From contig JADIME010000010.1 in assembly GCA_017694935.1 (NCBI GenBank), positions 1-37,513 on the forward strand: 37,513 bases of DNA, read 5' to 3'. The notes beneath the pieces were generated by a model. The model had not been told where the DNA came from. It saw nothing but the letters and a program-made list of their open reading frames with translations, and ran no database searches. The position numbers and the translations under genes are program-made. Positions 7,885-18,198 of this stretch are shown here, piece after piece (position 1 is the first letter of the stretch; each line of letters begins with the position of its first letter). The stretch comes from Candidatus Merdivivens pullistercoris (lineage in GTDB: Bacteria > Bacteroidota > Bacteroidia > Bacteroidales > UBA932).

Positions 7885-10800
7885 ATGAAATTCTTAAAAA
7901 TCTCTTTAGCAACGATGCTTGCGGCGTTTGCGCTTAACGCCAATGCGCAGGAAAATCCTTTGTGGACACGTTATCCTGCCATCTCCCCTGACGGGAAAAG
8001 CATAGCTTTTTCGTACAAGGGGGACATTTACAAAGTATCGGCCGATGGCGGTGTAGCCCAGCAGCTGACAACGAATGAGGCCCATGATTATGCCCCGGTA
8101 TGGTCTCCTGACGGAAAGACCATCGCTTTCGCTTCGAACAGGTACGGCAATTTCGACATTTTCACGATGCCTGCCGAAGGCGGCGAGCCGACAAGGCTGA
8201 CCTATTGGTCTTTGGGCGAGAAGCCTCTTGCGTTCAGCAATGACGGAAAGACACTCTACATCGAAACCAACAACATGGCGGACAAGGATTTCGCCCAAAG
8301 TCCCGAAGCCGGATTCCAGCAGGTTTATGCAGTTCCCGTAACCGGAGGACGTCCTGAACTGTTTTCTTCGGTATGCATGGAAAGCATTTCATTCAACTCC
8401 ACCGGCGACAAACTTGTTTATCAGGACAAGAAAGGCTATGAAGACAATTGGCGCAAGCACCATACTTCATCAGTTACAAGGGATATCTGGCTTTACGAGC
8501 CTGCAACCGGAAAACATACGATGCTGTCCGATTTCAACGGAGAGGACATGAATGCGGTATTCGTTCCGGGAAACGATGATGAATTTTACTGGCTGTCTGA
8601 AAAAAGCGGCTCCTTCAATATCTGGAAGCACTCCATTTCCACCGGCAAGGATACTCAGGTGACCAGGCACGAGACACATCCTGTACGCTTCCTTTCAATC
8701 TCCGATGACGGCACGATGGCCTACTTCTATGACGGTGAGATTTATACGGTGAAAGACGGCGCGGAGCCGGTGAAAGTCTCCATGGAGATACGTTCGGACC
8801 GTACCGAGCCTGACTATATAGTACAATACCGTTCTGCAGGAGTGTCTTCTATGGCAGTCTCGCCGAGCGGCAAGGAAGTGGCTTTCATAATGCGCGGCGA
8901 TGTTTACGTGGCTTCTACCGAATACGGGACTACGGTAAGGATTACCGATACTCCTGAACAGGAACGCGACATAGACTTCTCTCCTGACGGCCGCAGCATA
9001 GTATATTCTGCAGAAAGAAACGGCTGTTGGAATGTGTACATGTCGGAAATAGTCAAGAAAGACGAAACCATGTTCACGTACGCCACCGAGATTGAGGAAA
9101 AACCTGTGACGGAAGGCAATGTGGCACGTTTCCAGCCTTCGTTCTCTCCTGACGGCAAAGAGGTGGCTTTCCTTGAGGCAAGGACGACCCTCCGTGTAAT
9201 AAACCTCAAGAGCGGGAAAATCCGTACAATCCTCGACGGGAATTACAATTACTCATACTCTGACGGCGACCAGTGGTACCAATGGTCACCTGACGGGAAA
9301 TGGTTCGCTGTAAACTTCTTTGAGAAAGGCGGATGGAACTATGTGGACCTCGGGCTTGTGAAAGCGGACGGAAGCGGAGAACTCCATAACCTTACCGAAA
9401 GCGGTTATTCCGACAGCGGCGCGCATTTCGTATTGGACGGCAATGCAATCCTTTGGTATACAGACAAGAACGGTTACCGCAGCCACGGAAGCTGGGGCTC
9501 GTATACCGACATCTACATCATGTTCTTCAATAAAGAGTCATACGATTCGTTCATGAGGGACAAAGAGGAAGGCGAAGTATATGCCATGATGCAGGAAGCT
9601 TCCAAGAAAAACAAGAAAGACGACAAGAAGGACAAGGATTCCACCAAGGCGGATCTCCCCGAGGTTGAATACGACTTCGACAATATTGAAGACAGGATGG
9701 TAAGGCTGACTGTCAATTCGGCCACTTACGGTGATTGCTATCTCAACAATGACGGTTCGAAACTTTACTATCTCGCCGCATTTGAAGGAGGATATGATCT
9801 CTGGACACGCGATTTGAAAGAAGGCGACACCCGTCTGGTCGCGAAACTGAACACATACAGCGGCATGTTCGATACGGACGAGACCGGAAACCAGGTATAC
9901 ATCCTTTCTTCGGGACGTATCAGTTCCCTCGACCTGAACAGCGGCATGATGAAACCTGTAGGCATTAGCGCCGAATTCAATTATCGTCCGGCTTTGGAAA
10001 GGGAATACATATTCAACCATGCATGGCAGCAGGTTGTGGACAAGTTCTACGATCCGGACATTCACGGAATCGACTGGGCGATGTACAAGGAGGCTTATTC
10101 GAGGTTCCTTCCGTATATCAACAACAATTTCGATTTCTCTGAAATGCTCAGCGAGCTTCTCGGGGAACTCAATGCGTCGCATACCGGTTCGAGGTTCTAT
10201 AACTATGGCGGCGGGGATGCCACTGCCGTATTCGGGGTGTTCTTCGACAATGATTATGAAGGCGACGGCCTCATGGTTGCCGAAGTAATCGAGGACAACC
10301 CTATGATTTCATCGGATTCCAAGATAAAGCCGGGTGTCATCATAGAAAAGATAGACGGCAATCCAGTCAAGGCAGGTGAAGACTATTACCGTTTCCTTAA
10401 CCACAAGGCAGGCAAAAATGTCGTTCTCGCGCTCCGCAAGGGCGGCAAGACTTGGGAAGAAGTCGTGAAACCTATTTCATACGGTACCCAGCAGGCGCTC
10501 CTTTATGACCGTTGGGTTAAACAACGCGAGCATCTTGTCGATTCGCTTTCCGGCGGGCGCGTAGGTTATGTTCATGTACAGGGCATGGACAGCCCGAGCT
10601 TCAGGGAAGTGTTCTCGAAGGCACTCGGCAAGTACCGCAATTGCGATGCGCTTATCGTCGATACACGTTTCAACGGCGGAGGATGGCTGCATGACGACCT
10701 TGCCACATTCCTGAACGGCAAGCATTACGCGGACATGACACCGAGAGGACAGTATATCGGCTCTGAGCCTTTGAACAAATGGTACAAACCGTCCTGTGTC

Positions 10801-11124
10801 ATTGTGGGTGAAGGCAACTATTCGGATGCCCACGGATTCCCGTTTGCATACCGTGCCCTTGGAATCGGCAAGATCATAGGCATGCCTGTGCCGGGCACGA
10901 TGACGGCAGTATGGTGGGAAAGCCAGATAGACCCTACCCTCATTTTCGGAATACCTCAGATCGGCATGAAGGACAATGAGGGCAAGTATCAGGAAAACAA
11001 GCAGCTCAATCCTGACATAATGGTACGTAACGATCCCGAAAGCCTGGTTCAGGGACGGGATCTTCAGATTGAAGCGGCCGTCAAGGAGATGCTCAGGGAA
11101 ATAGAGGCATCCGACGCCGAATAG
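7885..11124 (+). CDS. Tricorn-type S41 peptidase with beta-propeller and PDZ domain
   Basis: A 1079-residue exported protease with a signal peptide at about residues 1-21 (ALNANAQ). The N-terminal half contains repeated PD40 propeller motifs such as ISPDGKSIAF, WSPDGKTIAF and FSPDGRSIVY, and a Lys/Asp-rich linker sits near 572-585 (KKNKKDDKKDKDSTK). A core region and a PDZ domain (about 790-860, DGLMVAEVIEDNPM) lead into a C-terminal S41 catalytic domain. Residues matching the archaeal Tricorn active site are all visible: S765-H766 in NASHTG, S980-D981 in NYSDAHG, and E1037. It is therefore probably an active oligopeptidase, but periplasmic rather than cytosolic because of the signal peptide. 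A hairpin terminator follows. Confidence 0.93.
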   Translation: MKFLKISLATMLAAFALNANAQENPLWTRYPAISPDGKSIAFSYKGDIYKVSADGGVAQQLTTNEAHDYAPVWSPDGKTIAFASNRYGNFDIFTMPAEGGEPTRLTYWSLGEKPLAFSNDGKTLYIETNNMADKDFAQSPEAGFQQVYAVPVTGGRPELFSSVCMESISFNSTGDKLVYQDKKGYEDNWRKHHTSSVTRDIWLYEPATGKHTMLSDFNGEDMNAVFVPGNDDEFYWLSEKSGSFNIWKHSISTGKDTQVTRHETHPVRFLSISDDGTMAYFYDGEIYTVKDGAEPVKVSMEIRSDRTEPDYIVQYRSAGVSSMAVSPSGKEVAFIMRGDVYVASTEYGTTVRITDTPEQERDIDFSPDGRSIVYSAERNGCWNVYMSEIVKKDETMFTYATEIEEKPVTEGNVARFQPSFSPDGKEVAFLEARTTLRVINLKSGKIRTILDGNYNYSYSDGDQWYQWSPDGKWFAVNFFEKGGWNYVDLGLVKADGSGELHNLTESGYSDSGAHFVLDGNAILWYTDKNGYRSHGSWGSYTDIYIMFFNKESYDSFMRDKEEGEVYAMMQEASKKNKKDDKKDKDSTKADLPEVEYDFDNIEDRMVRLTVNSATYGDCYLNNDGSKLYYLAAFEGGYDLWTRDLKEGDTRLVAKLNTYSGMFDTDETGNQVYILSSGRISSLDLNSGMMKPVGISAEFNYRPALEREYIFNHAWQQVVDKFYDPDIHGIDWAMYKEAYSRFLPYINNNFDFSEMLSELLGELNASHTGSRFYNYGGGDATAVFGVFFDNDYEGDGLMVAEVIEDNPMISSDSKIKPGVIIEKIDGNPVKAGEDYYRFLNHKAGKNVVLALRKGGKTWEEVVKPISYGTQQALLYDRWVKQREHLVDSLSGGRVGYVHVQGMDSPSFREVFSKALGKYRNCDALIVDTRFNGGGWLHDDLATFLNGKHYADMTPRGQYIGSEPLNKWYKPSCVIVGEGNYSDAHGFPFAYRALGIGKIIGMPVPGTMTAVWWESQIDPTLIFGIPQIGMKDNEGKYQENKQLNPDIMVRNDPESLVQGRDLQIEAAVKEMLREIEASDAE

Positions 11125-11164
11125 ACCCATTACTACTTCAAATTACAATCATAATACAGTTTCA

Positions 11165-11198
11165 GAGGACAGTCCGTCATGGGCTGTCCCCTGTTTTC
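11165..11198 (+). terminator. Rho-independent terminator after the Tricorn-type gene
   Basis: GGACAGTCC (11167-11175) pairs with GGGCTGTCC (11181-11189), one G-T wobble, with a five-base loop, followed by CCTGTTTTC. It lies ~40 bases after the stop codon and separates the protease gene from the MATE gene. Confidence 0.75.
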
Positions 11199-11271
11199 TG
11201 TAATCGGGAACTGCTTGGAATTCATCACGGAAAAATTTTAAACAACTTCTAAAAAAACTTCGGATTGTCGC

Positions 11272-12606
11272 ATGACAGCACAGGCAACATACAGGAAAAA
11301 GGATATTTGGAAGATAGCGTACCCTATAATGATAAGCCTTCTCATGGAGCAGCTTATCGGCATGACGGATACGGCATTCATGGGACGTGTCGGGGAAGTA
11401 GAATTGGGAGCGTCGGCTATCGGGGCCGTGTTCTACATGATGATTTTCATGATGGGATTCGGTTTCAGCGTAGGGGCTCAGATAATCATCGCCCGCCGCA
11501 ACGGTGAAGGCAATTACCGGGACATAGGCAATGTGTTTTTCCAGGGCCTTTATATCATATCGGCCATCGCATTGGTCATGTCGGGACTGTCCTTATGGTT
11601 TTCCGACAGCCTGATAGAGATGGCCGTATCGTCTCCGGATGTGGCACGGGCGGCGGAAGATTACATAAACTACAGAGTATTCGGGCTTCTGTTCGCTTTT
11701 GCGGCTGCAATGTTCCGTGCTTTCTTTGTCGGGACGACACAGACCAGGACATTGACACTTAATTCCATTGTCATGGTTTTGTCGAATGTCCTGTTCAACT
11801 GGATTCTGGTTTTCGGCAAATTCGGTTTTCCGGCTTTGGGCATAGCCGGGGCGGCTATCGGTTCCGTGCTGGCGGAGGCCGTGTCCCTTATGTTTTTCAT
11901 ACTTTATACGAGATTCCGGGTTGATTGCCGCAAATACGGGTTGGACAGGATATACAGGCCGTCGGTTCACGGGCAGCGAAGCATATTGAAAGTGTCTTTC
12001 TGGACAATGATACAGAATTTCATATCATTTTCCACATGGTTCGCTTTTATCATTTTCGTAGAGCATCTTGGGGAACACTCCCTTGCCGTAACCAATATCG
12101 TTAGAAATATAGGAAGTCTGATATTTATGATAATCAGCGCTTTCGCTTCAACATGCAGTTCTGTGACAAGCAACCTCATAGGAGCGGGAAGGCAGGAAGA
12201 AGTCATGCCTACGATCAAACGTATCATAGTGATGGGCTACATGTTCGTCATACCGCTTGCCCTGCTTTTTTCGGCGTTTCCGGAATTGTTCGCCCGCATC
12301 TATACAAACATACCTTCGTTATATGAAGATGTCGCCCCGTCCGTATGGGTGTTTTGCACCTCATTGATCTTCACGGTCCCCGGAAACATATTATTTCAGG
12401 CTGTTTCAGGTACCGGCAATACGCGCAAGGCTTTCGCTCTCGAAATAGGCACTTTGATGGTGTATCTGGCATATAGCGCGTTCATCACCATGCACTTGAG
12501 ACTGGACGTTTCGTTGTGCTGGACTACCGAGCATGTATATTACTTACTGATAGGCATATTGTGCTATTCTTATATTAAAAAGGGTAAATGGGAAACCATG
12601 CTGTAA
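11272..12606 (+). CDS. MATE-family multidrug/metabolite exporter
   Basis: A 444-residue polytopic membrane protein with about twelve hydrophobic helices arranged as two similar six-helix halves. The N-terminal half has the family pattern IAYPIMISLLMEQLIGMTDTAFMGRVG near residue 13 and FGFSVGAQIIIARRNGEGN near 62. The C-terminal half has the matching SVTSNLIGAGRQEEVMP near 298. Members of this family export cationic drugs or metabolites in exchange for Na+ or H+. It stands alone between the terminator at 11.2 kb and the lipoprotein cluster. A partial copy of the palindrome arm (GAAAAATTTTAAACAACTTC, about 11231-11251) precedes its start. Substrate unknown. Confidence 0.93.
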   Translation: MTAQATYRKKDIWKIAYPIMISLLMEQLIGMTDTAFMGRVGEVELGASAIGAVFYMMIFMMGFGFSVGAQIIIARRNGEGNYRDIGNVFFQGLYIISAIALVMSGLSLWFSDSLIEMAVSSPDVARAAEDYINYRVFGLLFAFAAAMFRAFFVGTTQTRTLTLNSIVMVLSNVLFNWILVFGKFGFPALGIAGAAIGSVLAEAVSLMFFILYTRFRVDCRKYGLDRIYRPSVHGQRSILKVSFWTMIQNFISFSTWFAFIIFVEHLGEHSLAVTNIVRNIGSLIFMIISAFASTCSSVTSNLIGAGRQEEVMPTIKRIIVMGYMFVIPLALLFSAFPELFARIYTNIPSLYEDVAPSVWVFCTSLIFTVPGNILFQAVSGTGNTRKAFALEIGTLMVYLAYSAFITMHLRLDVSLCWTTEHVYYLLIGILCYSYIKKGKWETML

Positions 12607-12654
12607 GGGCTGTTTAATTTTTTTCAAAAAAAAGAAACTTGTTTTAAATTTCTT

Positions 12655-12662
12655 TATATTTG
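12655..12662 (+). promoter_or_regulatory. Candidate -7 box for lipoprotein cluster
   Basis: TATATTTG fits TAnnTTTG. The nearest upstream TTG (12639-12641) is only 13 bases away, so the -33 element is not convincing. Initiation here would leave a leader of about 225 bases before the first lipoprotein. Confidence 0.45.
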
Positions 12663-12689
12663 TAGCGGTTTCTATGAAACTTTTGAAAT

Positions 12690-12795
12690 AAGAGCAGTGC
12701 CTTTCCATAAAAATCGCCAAATTTTCATGCTATGCGGGCACTTCCCCTCCGTTCAATCAGACGGAGATGTGTCGTGTTTTATGCATAGTATGACA
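12690..12795 (+). promoter_or_regulatory. Structured 5' leader candidate of the lipoprotein cluster
   Basis: Three helices can be drawn. AGTGCC 12696-12701 pairs with GGCACT 12737-12742. CTCCGT 12747-12752 pairs with ACGGAG 12761-12766. CATGCTATGC 12726-12735 pairs with GCATAGTATG 12783-12792 with one wobble. The first and third cross, which would make a pseudoknot, or they are alternatives. The element does not match a riboswitch class that I recognise. A function in regulation is inferred only from structure and position. Confidence 0.4.
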
Positions 12796-12893
12796 GCGTT
12801 TTGAATACCGGTAACCAGATTTAGAGGCAAGGGGTGTTCCGCTGTTCATTTTGTTTATTTTCCCGCAGGACACAGGGAAACAAACTTTTTTTA

Positions 12894-14093
12894 ATGAAAT
12901 CTAAAACTTCATTTTTACTGTCTGTCATGTCAGTTGCCGGACTGTTGTGGTCTGTTTCGTGTACCAAGTCGCCTATTGACAACGGAGAGGATCCCCTGAC
13001 CCCTCCGGAAGATTCGCTCTCTACTCCCGGGGACACTACGGCGATACCGTTGTCATTGAATCTCGGCGACAGTGCAATATGGCTTTTAAGGAACGAGAGT
13101 TCCGTATTGTCATGCCAGACTACGCCCGAAGACACTTTGGTCGAACTGTCGTGGAGCATAGATGACGAGTCTGTTGCAAAGGTGGACCAAAACGGAAATG
13201 TAACTGCACTGTCTCCCGGGAAAGCGGTCGTTAGAGTATCCTGCGGCGATGTTTATGCCGAATGCAAAGTGACTGTATTCATCGGCGACAAGAAGCCACA
13301 GAATGCCTATGTAGGTGACTATTATCTGTCAGACGGTTCAATACTGTCTCAAAGCTCATCGACTGCGGAAATAGCTTCCATGCCGGTGATAGGCATAGTT
13401 TTTTGCACGGATGCGAGCCGGATGGGCGAGGCTGAAAAGGAAGCATTGAAATTAAAAGGAGTCGAACAACCGAACGGCCTCGTAATGTCCGCAAGGCAGG
13501 CTCCGGAGCCTCTGAGATGGTATTTCATTGAGAGCGACTTTGATTTTTCACTCAACGAAGAAGAAATCGGCATGCCTAACATCATAGTATACGGTGACCC
13601 TTACGAGACATATCGGATGGCGAACAACGATCTGAACGGTTACCGATATTACCAGTCGATAAAGGAATTGCGCAAAGACGAACTTGCGGCAGGATATTAT
13701 CAGGTATTCAGCTGGGTGGATGAATTCGAAACTCTCGTCCCTTCGCCGGAAATTTCGACAGGATGGTATCTTCCTTCCAACGGTCAGTGGTTTGATATCA
13801 TAAGGGGCCTTGCAAAAGGCAATGTGGAAGAAAGCAATCTCGTAAAGGAAGGGGAAGAAGATTTCTACTGGATGAATTTAGGGCCTTTGTCCTCTAACAT
13901 GAATGATATCCTATCGCCTCTTTCTTCCGAAAACAAGTCTGAATTTATCGGAAGCGGCATGATGTTTTGGACTTCATCGGTGGCCTCTCCTTCCGAAACC
14001 AGATTCATTTCATTGGATGACAACGGTTTCGTATGCTGTTACAGATATTATAAAATGGAATACATGAATGTCCTCTGCGTACTAGGATTCTAA
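12894..14093 (+). CDS. Surface lipoprotein with Ig-like (Big_2) and lectin-like C-terminal domain, paralogue 1
   Basis: A 399-residue lipoprotein; the lipobox SVSC puts the lipidated Cys at residue 23. A Pro/Asp/Thr-rich linker leads to one Big_2-like Ig fold (about 50-125, with WSIDDESVAKVDQNGNVTAL and GKAVVRVSCG). A ~270-residue C-terminal domain begins VGDYYLSDGSIL and includes GIVFCTDASRMGEAEKEAL, WYLPSNGQWFDII and a final FWTSS...VLCVLGF segment. The last motifs resemble DUF1566/Lcl-type C-type-lectin-like folds. The ATG at 12894 is preferred over one at 12834 because it puts the signal peptide at the very N terminus. It is the first of three tandem paralogues. The ligand is unknown. Confidence 0.8.
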   Translation: MKSKTSFLLSVMSVAGLLWSVSCTKSPIDNGEDPLTPPEDSLSTPGDTTAIPLSLNLGDSAIWLLRNESSVLSCQTTPEDTLVELSWSIDDESVAKVDQNGNVTALSPGKAVVRVSCGDVYAECKVTVFIGDKKPQNAYVGDYYLSDGSILSQSSSTAEIASMPVIGIVFCTDASRMGEAEKEALKLKGVEQPNGLVMSARQAPEPLRWYFIESDFDFSLNEEEIGMPNIIVYGDPYETYRMANNDLNGYRYYQSIKELRKDELAAGYYQVFSWVDEFETLVPSPEISTGWYLPSNGQWFDIIRGLAKGNVEESNLVKEGEEDFYWMNLGPLSSNMNDILSPLSSENKSEFIGSGMMFWTSSVASPSETRFISLDDNGFVCCYRYYKMEYMNVLCVLGF

Positions 14094-14105
14094 ATATGGT
14101 GGTAT

Positions 14106-15257
14106 ATGGAAAATATGTTGTCTGCAATAAAATATTTCATGGCAGTTACGGCTGTTTTTGCCTATGTTGTTTCATGTACAGAACATACCGTAGAGGTAAC
14201 GTCCGTCGAACTCAACCAGACAGAACTCGAATTGGAGCCGGGGCAAACAGCCTTGCTTGAGGCCGATGTCGTTCCCGACAATGCTACTGACAAATCCGTT
14301 TCATGGCGTTCAGCTAACGATGCTGTTGCCACTGTGGATCAAAGCGGTCTTGTCACAGCAGTATCGGAAGGGATAACCGAGATTATAGCAAAGGCCGGGG
14401 AAGTGGAGGATGTTTGCACTTTATCGGTTCGGACAAGTCTCAATCTCCCGTCATTGATAAATATAGGCGATTTCCTTTTGGCCGACGGAACCATACTTTC
14501 CAAGGACACGGATGAAGCCATAGTAAGGCAGGCCGATGTGATAGGCATTGTATTCAGTAAGAACATCGCAGGGATGAGCGATTATGACAAAGACTATCTT
14601 GAAAGCAAAGGCGCAAAATACCCCAGAGGCTTCGCCATGGCTTTGAAAGACGCTGCCGACAATTTATCCGTAGCATGGTATTCCGATTTGGAAACAGGGG
14701 CCTACCTCAGGGATGAAACGGAAATAGGCTTCACCGATGCATTGGTAGAAGGGGATTCTTACGGGACTTTCGAACTTTCAGATGCGGATTTCAGCGGGTT
14801 TGAAAAAACATGCCTTGTAAAAGAATTCCGGACGGATGCATATAATGCGGGATATTATCCAGCCATGCTGGCGGCCGATGAGTACAATGACTATGTCCCA
14901 GTACCTGAAAATGCCACGCCATGGTACCTCCCGTCATGCGGCCAGTTCTTTGAAATCATACGCAATTTCGCCGATATCAGGTTTGACGAAAGCAATATGC
15001 TGCCGATCAACGATGATGATTTTATGTGGGAAAACATAACAGGCATAGTGGAGGCGATAAATGCTTCCATGGATAAAGTTTCCGATAACCTGAAGGATCC
15101 TGTTAATGATACTGGGGTGTATTGGACTTCCACGACATCTTCATCTACCCAGGCCCGTTATGTATATCTTGATAACGGATGGAGTGTAATATGCATGAAA
15201 GCAAATAAAAACGAGTCATATCTGGTAAGGCCTATACTGACATTCGGCTCATTTTGA
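14106..15257 (+). CDS. Surface lipoprotein with Ig-like (Big_2) and lectin-like C-terminal domain, paralogue 2
   Basis: A 383-residue paralogue of its two neighbours. The signal peptide ends VVSC with Cys24; starting at the Met at residue 4 (14115) would work equally well. The linker is almost absent. The Big_2 domain spans about 30-108 (VTSVELNQTELELEPGQTA, WRSANDAVATVDQSGLVTAV). The C-terminal domain retains DFLLADGTIL, GIVFSKNIAGMSDYDKDYLESKG, WYLPSCGQFFEIIRNFA, VYWTSTTSSSTQARYVYL and ends VRPILTFGSF. It starts 12 bases after paralogue 1, so the two are surely co-transcribed. It is more divergent than the other two in the last 40 residues. Confidence 0.8.
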   Translation: MENMLSAIKYFMAVTAVFAYVVSCTEHTVEVTSVELNQTELELEPGQTALLEADVVPDNATDKSVSWRSANDAVATVDQSGLVTAVSEGITEIIAKAGEVEDVCTLSVRTSLNLPSLINIGDFLLADGTILSKDTDEAIVRQADVIGIVFSKNIAGMSDYDKDYLESKGAKYPRGFAMALKDAADNLSVAWYSDLETGAYLRDETEIGFTDALVEGDSYGTFELSDADFSGFEKTCLVKEFRTDAYNAGYYPAMLAADEYNDYVPVPENATPWYLPSCGQFFEIIRNFADIRFDESNMLPINDDDFMWENITGIVEAINASMDKVSDNLKDPVNDTGVYWTSTTSSSTQARYVYLDNGWSVICMKANKNESYLVRPILTFGSF

Positions 15258-15414
15258 CAACAAACACAACTTGACAACAAGCACGACCGCGTCAGTCATT
15301 ATTTTTAAACCGCAAGCCGGGAGCAGAGGACAAATTTGTTTGAACCAAGCCGAGGCCGGGCGCGAATAACAAGAACAGTTTAAAATCAATTCACATTATT
15401 AAAATCATTTTGAT

Positions 15415-16614
15415 ATGAAAAAGTCATTATTTATCATTGCAATCGCATTCATTGCCGTTTCATTGTCGACAATATCCTGCGAAAAGAATAACACGGAAAA
15501 ACCGGGACCGGAAGTTCCCGGAGGCGATACTACCGAGGTAGAAGAACCTGTTGAAATCGAGTCCATATCAGTGGAGCCGACTTCGGCCGAGATGCTTATC
15601 GGAGACAATCTTACACTGATGGTGACAGTCTTGCCTGAAAATGCGGAGGTTGAGAATATATCATATACCAGCGATGACACCTCAATTGCCACTGTGGACG
15701 AAAACGGTACAGTAACCGCGACAGGTTCCGGCAGGACATCCATATTCGTTGAATCTGCCAATGTAAAAGATACATGTGTCGTGCAGGTGTACGGCGGCAA
15801 CAAATTTCCGTCGCAGGCGACCGTGGGAGATTTTTATCTGTCAGACGGCTCATTGCTTGATGTATCGACGGATGCGGCCACTGTAGCTTCCCACGATGTT
15901 ATCGGCATAGTCTATTCAACAGACACGACACGCATGGGGGCGGCGGAGAAGCAGGCTCTCATTGATAAAGGTATTGAGCCTCACGGTTCGGTAATGGCCA
16001 CAAAGCACGTCGGAGATATCACATACAGCAATATGTGGTTTTATGATGCGGCGACCCAAGGATGGGACCGTGATGAAAGGGAAATAGGAATCCCGTATGC
16101 CTATGTCGTGGATGATTATTACGCATCTTACGAACTTTCGGATGCTGACATAGAAGGATATCTATACACTAAACTGATCCGAGAGAAAAGAGCGGATGAT
16201 TTTGAAAACGGCATGTATCCGATATTCAGGGATGCAGTGGCTTTCAATGAAACGGTGCCGGCTCCCGGGACAAGTACGGGATGGTATCTTCCTGCCACCG
16301 GACAATGGTTCGATATTCTGAGGAATCTTGCAGGTGCGACACTTAATACCACTTCTTCATTTTTCGACGGTGAAACTGGAAACTTTTTCTGGTTGGGGAA
16401 AGGAGACGTTCCTGAACTCATGAATGCTAACTTTGAGAAAGTGGCGGACGATGACAAGACAATGTTCGATCCTGTGACTAATCAATTGTGGACTTCGTCT
16501 CAGGCATCATCAAATCAGGCAAGAGTGATAATATTCGACAATGCATCATTCATCCATTCATTTTGGTACTACAAGTATTATTACTTTGGAGCGCGCTGCG
16601 TTTTGGGATTTTAA
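15415..16614 (+). CDS. Surface lipoprotein with Ig-like (Big_2) and lectin-like C-terminal domain, paralogue 3
   Basis: A 399-residue lipoprotein (STISC, Cys22) with an acidic/Pro-rich linker (PGPEVPGGDTTEVEEP), a Big_2 domain (about 44-122; YTSDDTSIATVDENGTVTAT) and the same C-terminal domain as the two upstream genes (VGDFYLSDGSLL, GIVYSTDTTRMGAAEKQAL, WYLPATGQWFDILRNLA, LWTSSQASSNQARVIIF). The tail is unusually aromatic, FWYYKYYYFGARCVLGF. It is separated from paralogue 2 by 157 bases, in which I see no clear promoter. A strong hairpin terminator follows. Proteins of this architecture are usually anchored to the outer membrane and face outward. Confidence 0.8.
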   Translation: MKKSLFIIAIAFIAVSLSTISCEKNNTEKPGPEVPGGDTTEVEEPVEIESISVEPTSAEMLIGDNLTLMVTVLPENAEVENISYTSDDTSIATVDENGTVTATGSGRTSIFVESANVKDTCVVQVYGGNKFPSQATVGDFYLSDGSLLDVSTDAATVASHDVIGIVYSTDTTRMGAAEKQALIDKGIEPHGSVMATKHVGDITYSNMWFYDAATQGWDRDEREIGIPYAYVVDDYYASYELSDADIEGYLYTKLIREKRADDFENGMYPIFRDAVAFNETVPAPGTSTGWYLPATGQWFDILRNLAGATLNTTSSFFDGETGNFFWLGKGDVPELMNANFEKVADDDKTMFDPVTNQLWTSSQASSNQARVIIFDNASFIHSFWYYKYYYFGARCVLGF

Positions 16615-16657
16615 AGGAGCTATTTCCTGAAATATCTTCGAAGTAGCCAAATCAAAG

Positions 16658-16689
16658 AGAGGGCGGGTCAAAAGTCAGACTCGCCCTCT
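16658..16689. terminator. Bidirectional terminator between lipoprotein 3 and enolase
   Basis: AGAGGGCGGGTC (16658-16669) pairs with GACTCGCCCTCT (16678-16689): 12 pairs with one wobble and an eight-base loop. T-rich sequence lies on the 3' side for the plus strand, and the minus strand reads TTTGATT after the stem. It can serve both convergent genes. Confidence 0.8.
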
Positions 16690-16709
16690 TTAAAACTTCT
16701 TGGAAGCTG

Positions 16710-18026
<1,317 letters not shown>

Positions 18027-18198
18027 TTACCTGTCTGTCAATGCCCTTATTCCCGCCGGTTACGTGCCGGCCGTCAAATGCCGGGATATGGCAACCCGCG
18101 CCGCCATCTCTCAAATATCATGCCTGCATCCTCTACAAGGACTATTTGTCATGGAATTTAAAATAAATGATTATCCGCAAAATTTAATCCCAGGGCTT

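Noticed and set aside
12834..12893. An earlier ATG for lipoprotein 1
   Set aside because: It would put 20 polar/basic residues before the signal peptide; the ATG at 12894 gives a standard lipoprotein leader.
15315..15375. Third copy of the promoter-carrying repeat (minus orientation)
   Set aside because: Only AAATTTG and CTCCCGGCTT-like pieces match, no TAnnTTTG box is present and it faces no gene start. It is at most a decayed fragment.
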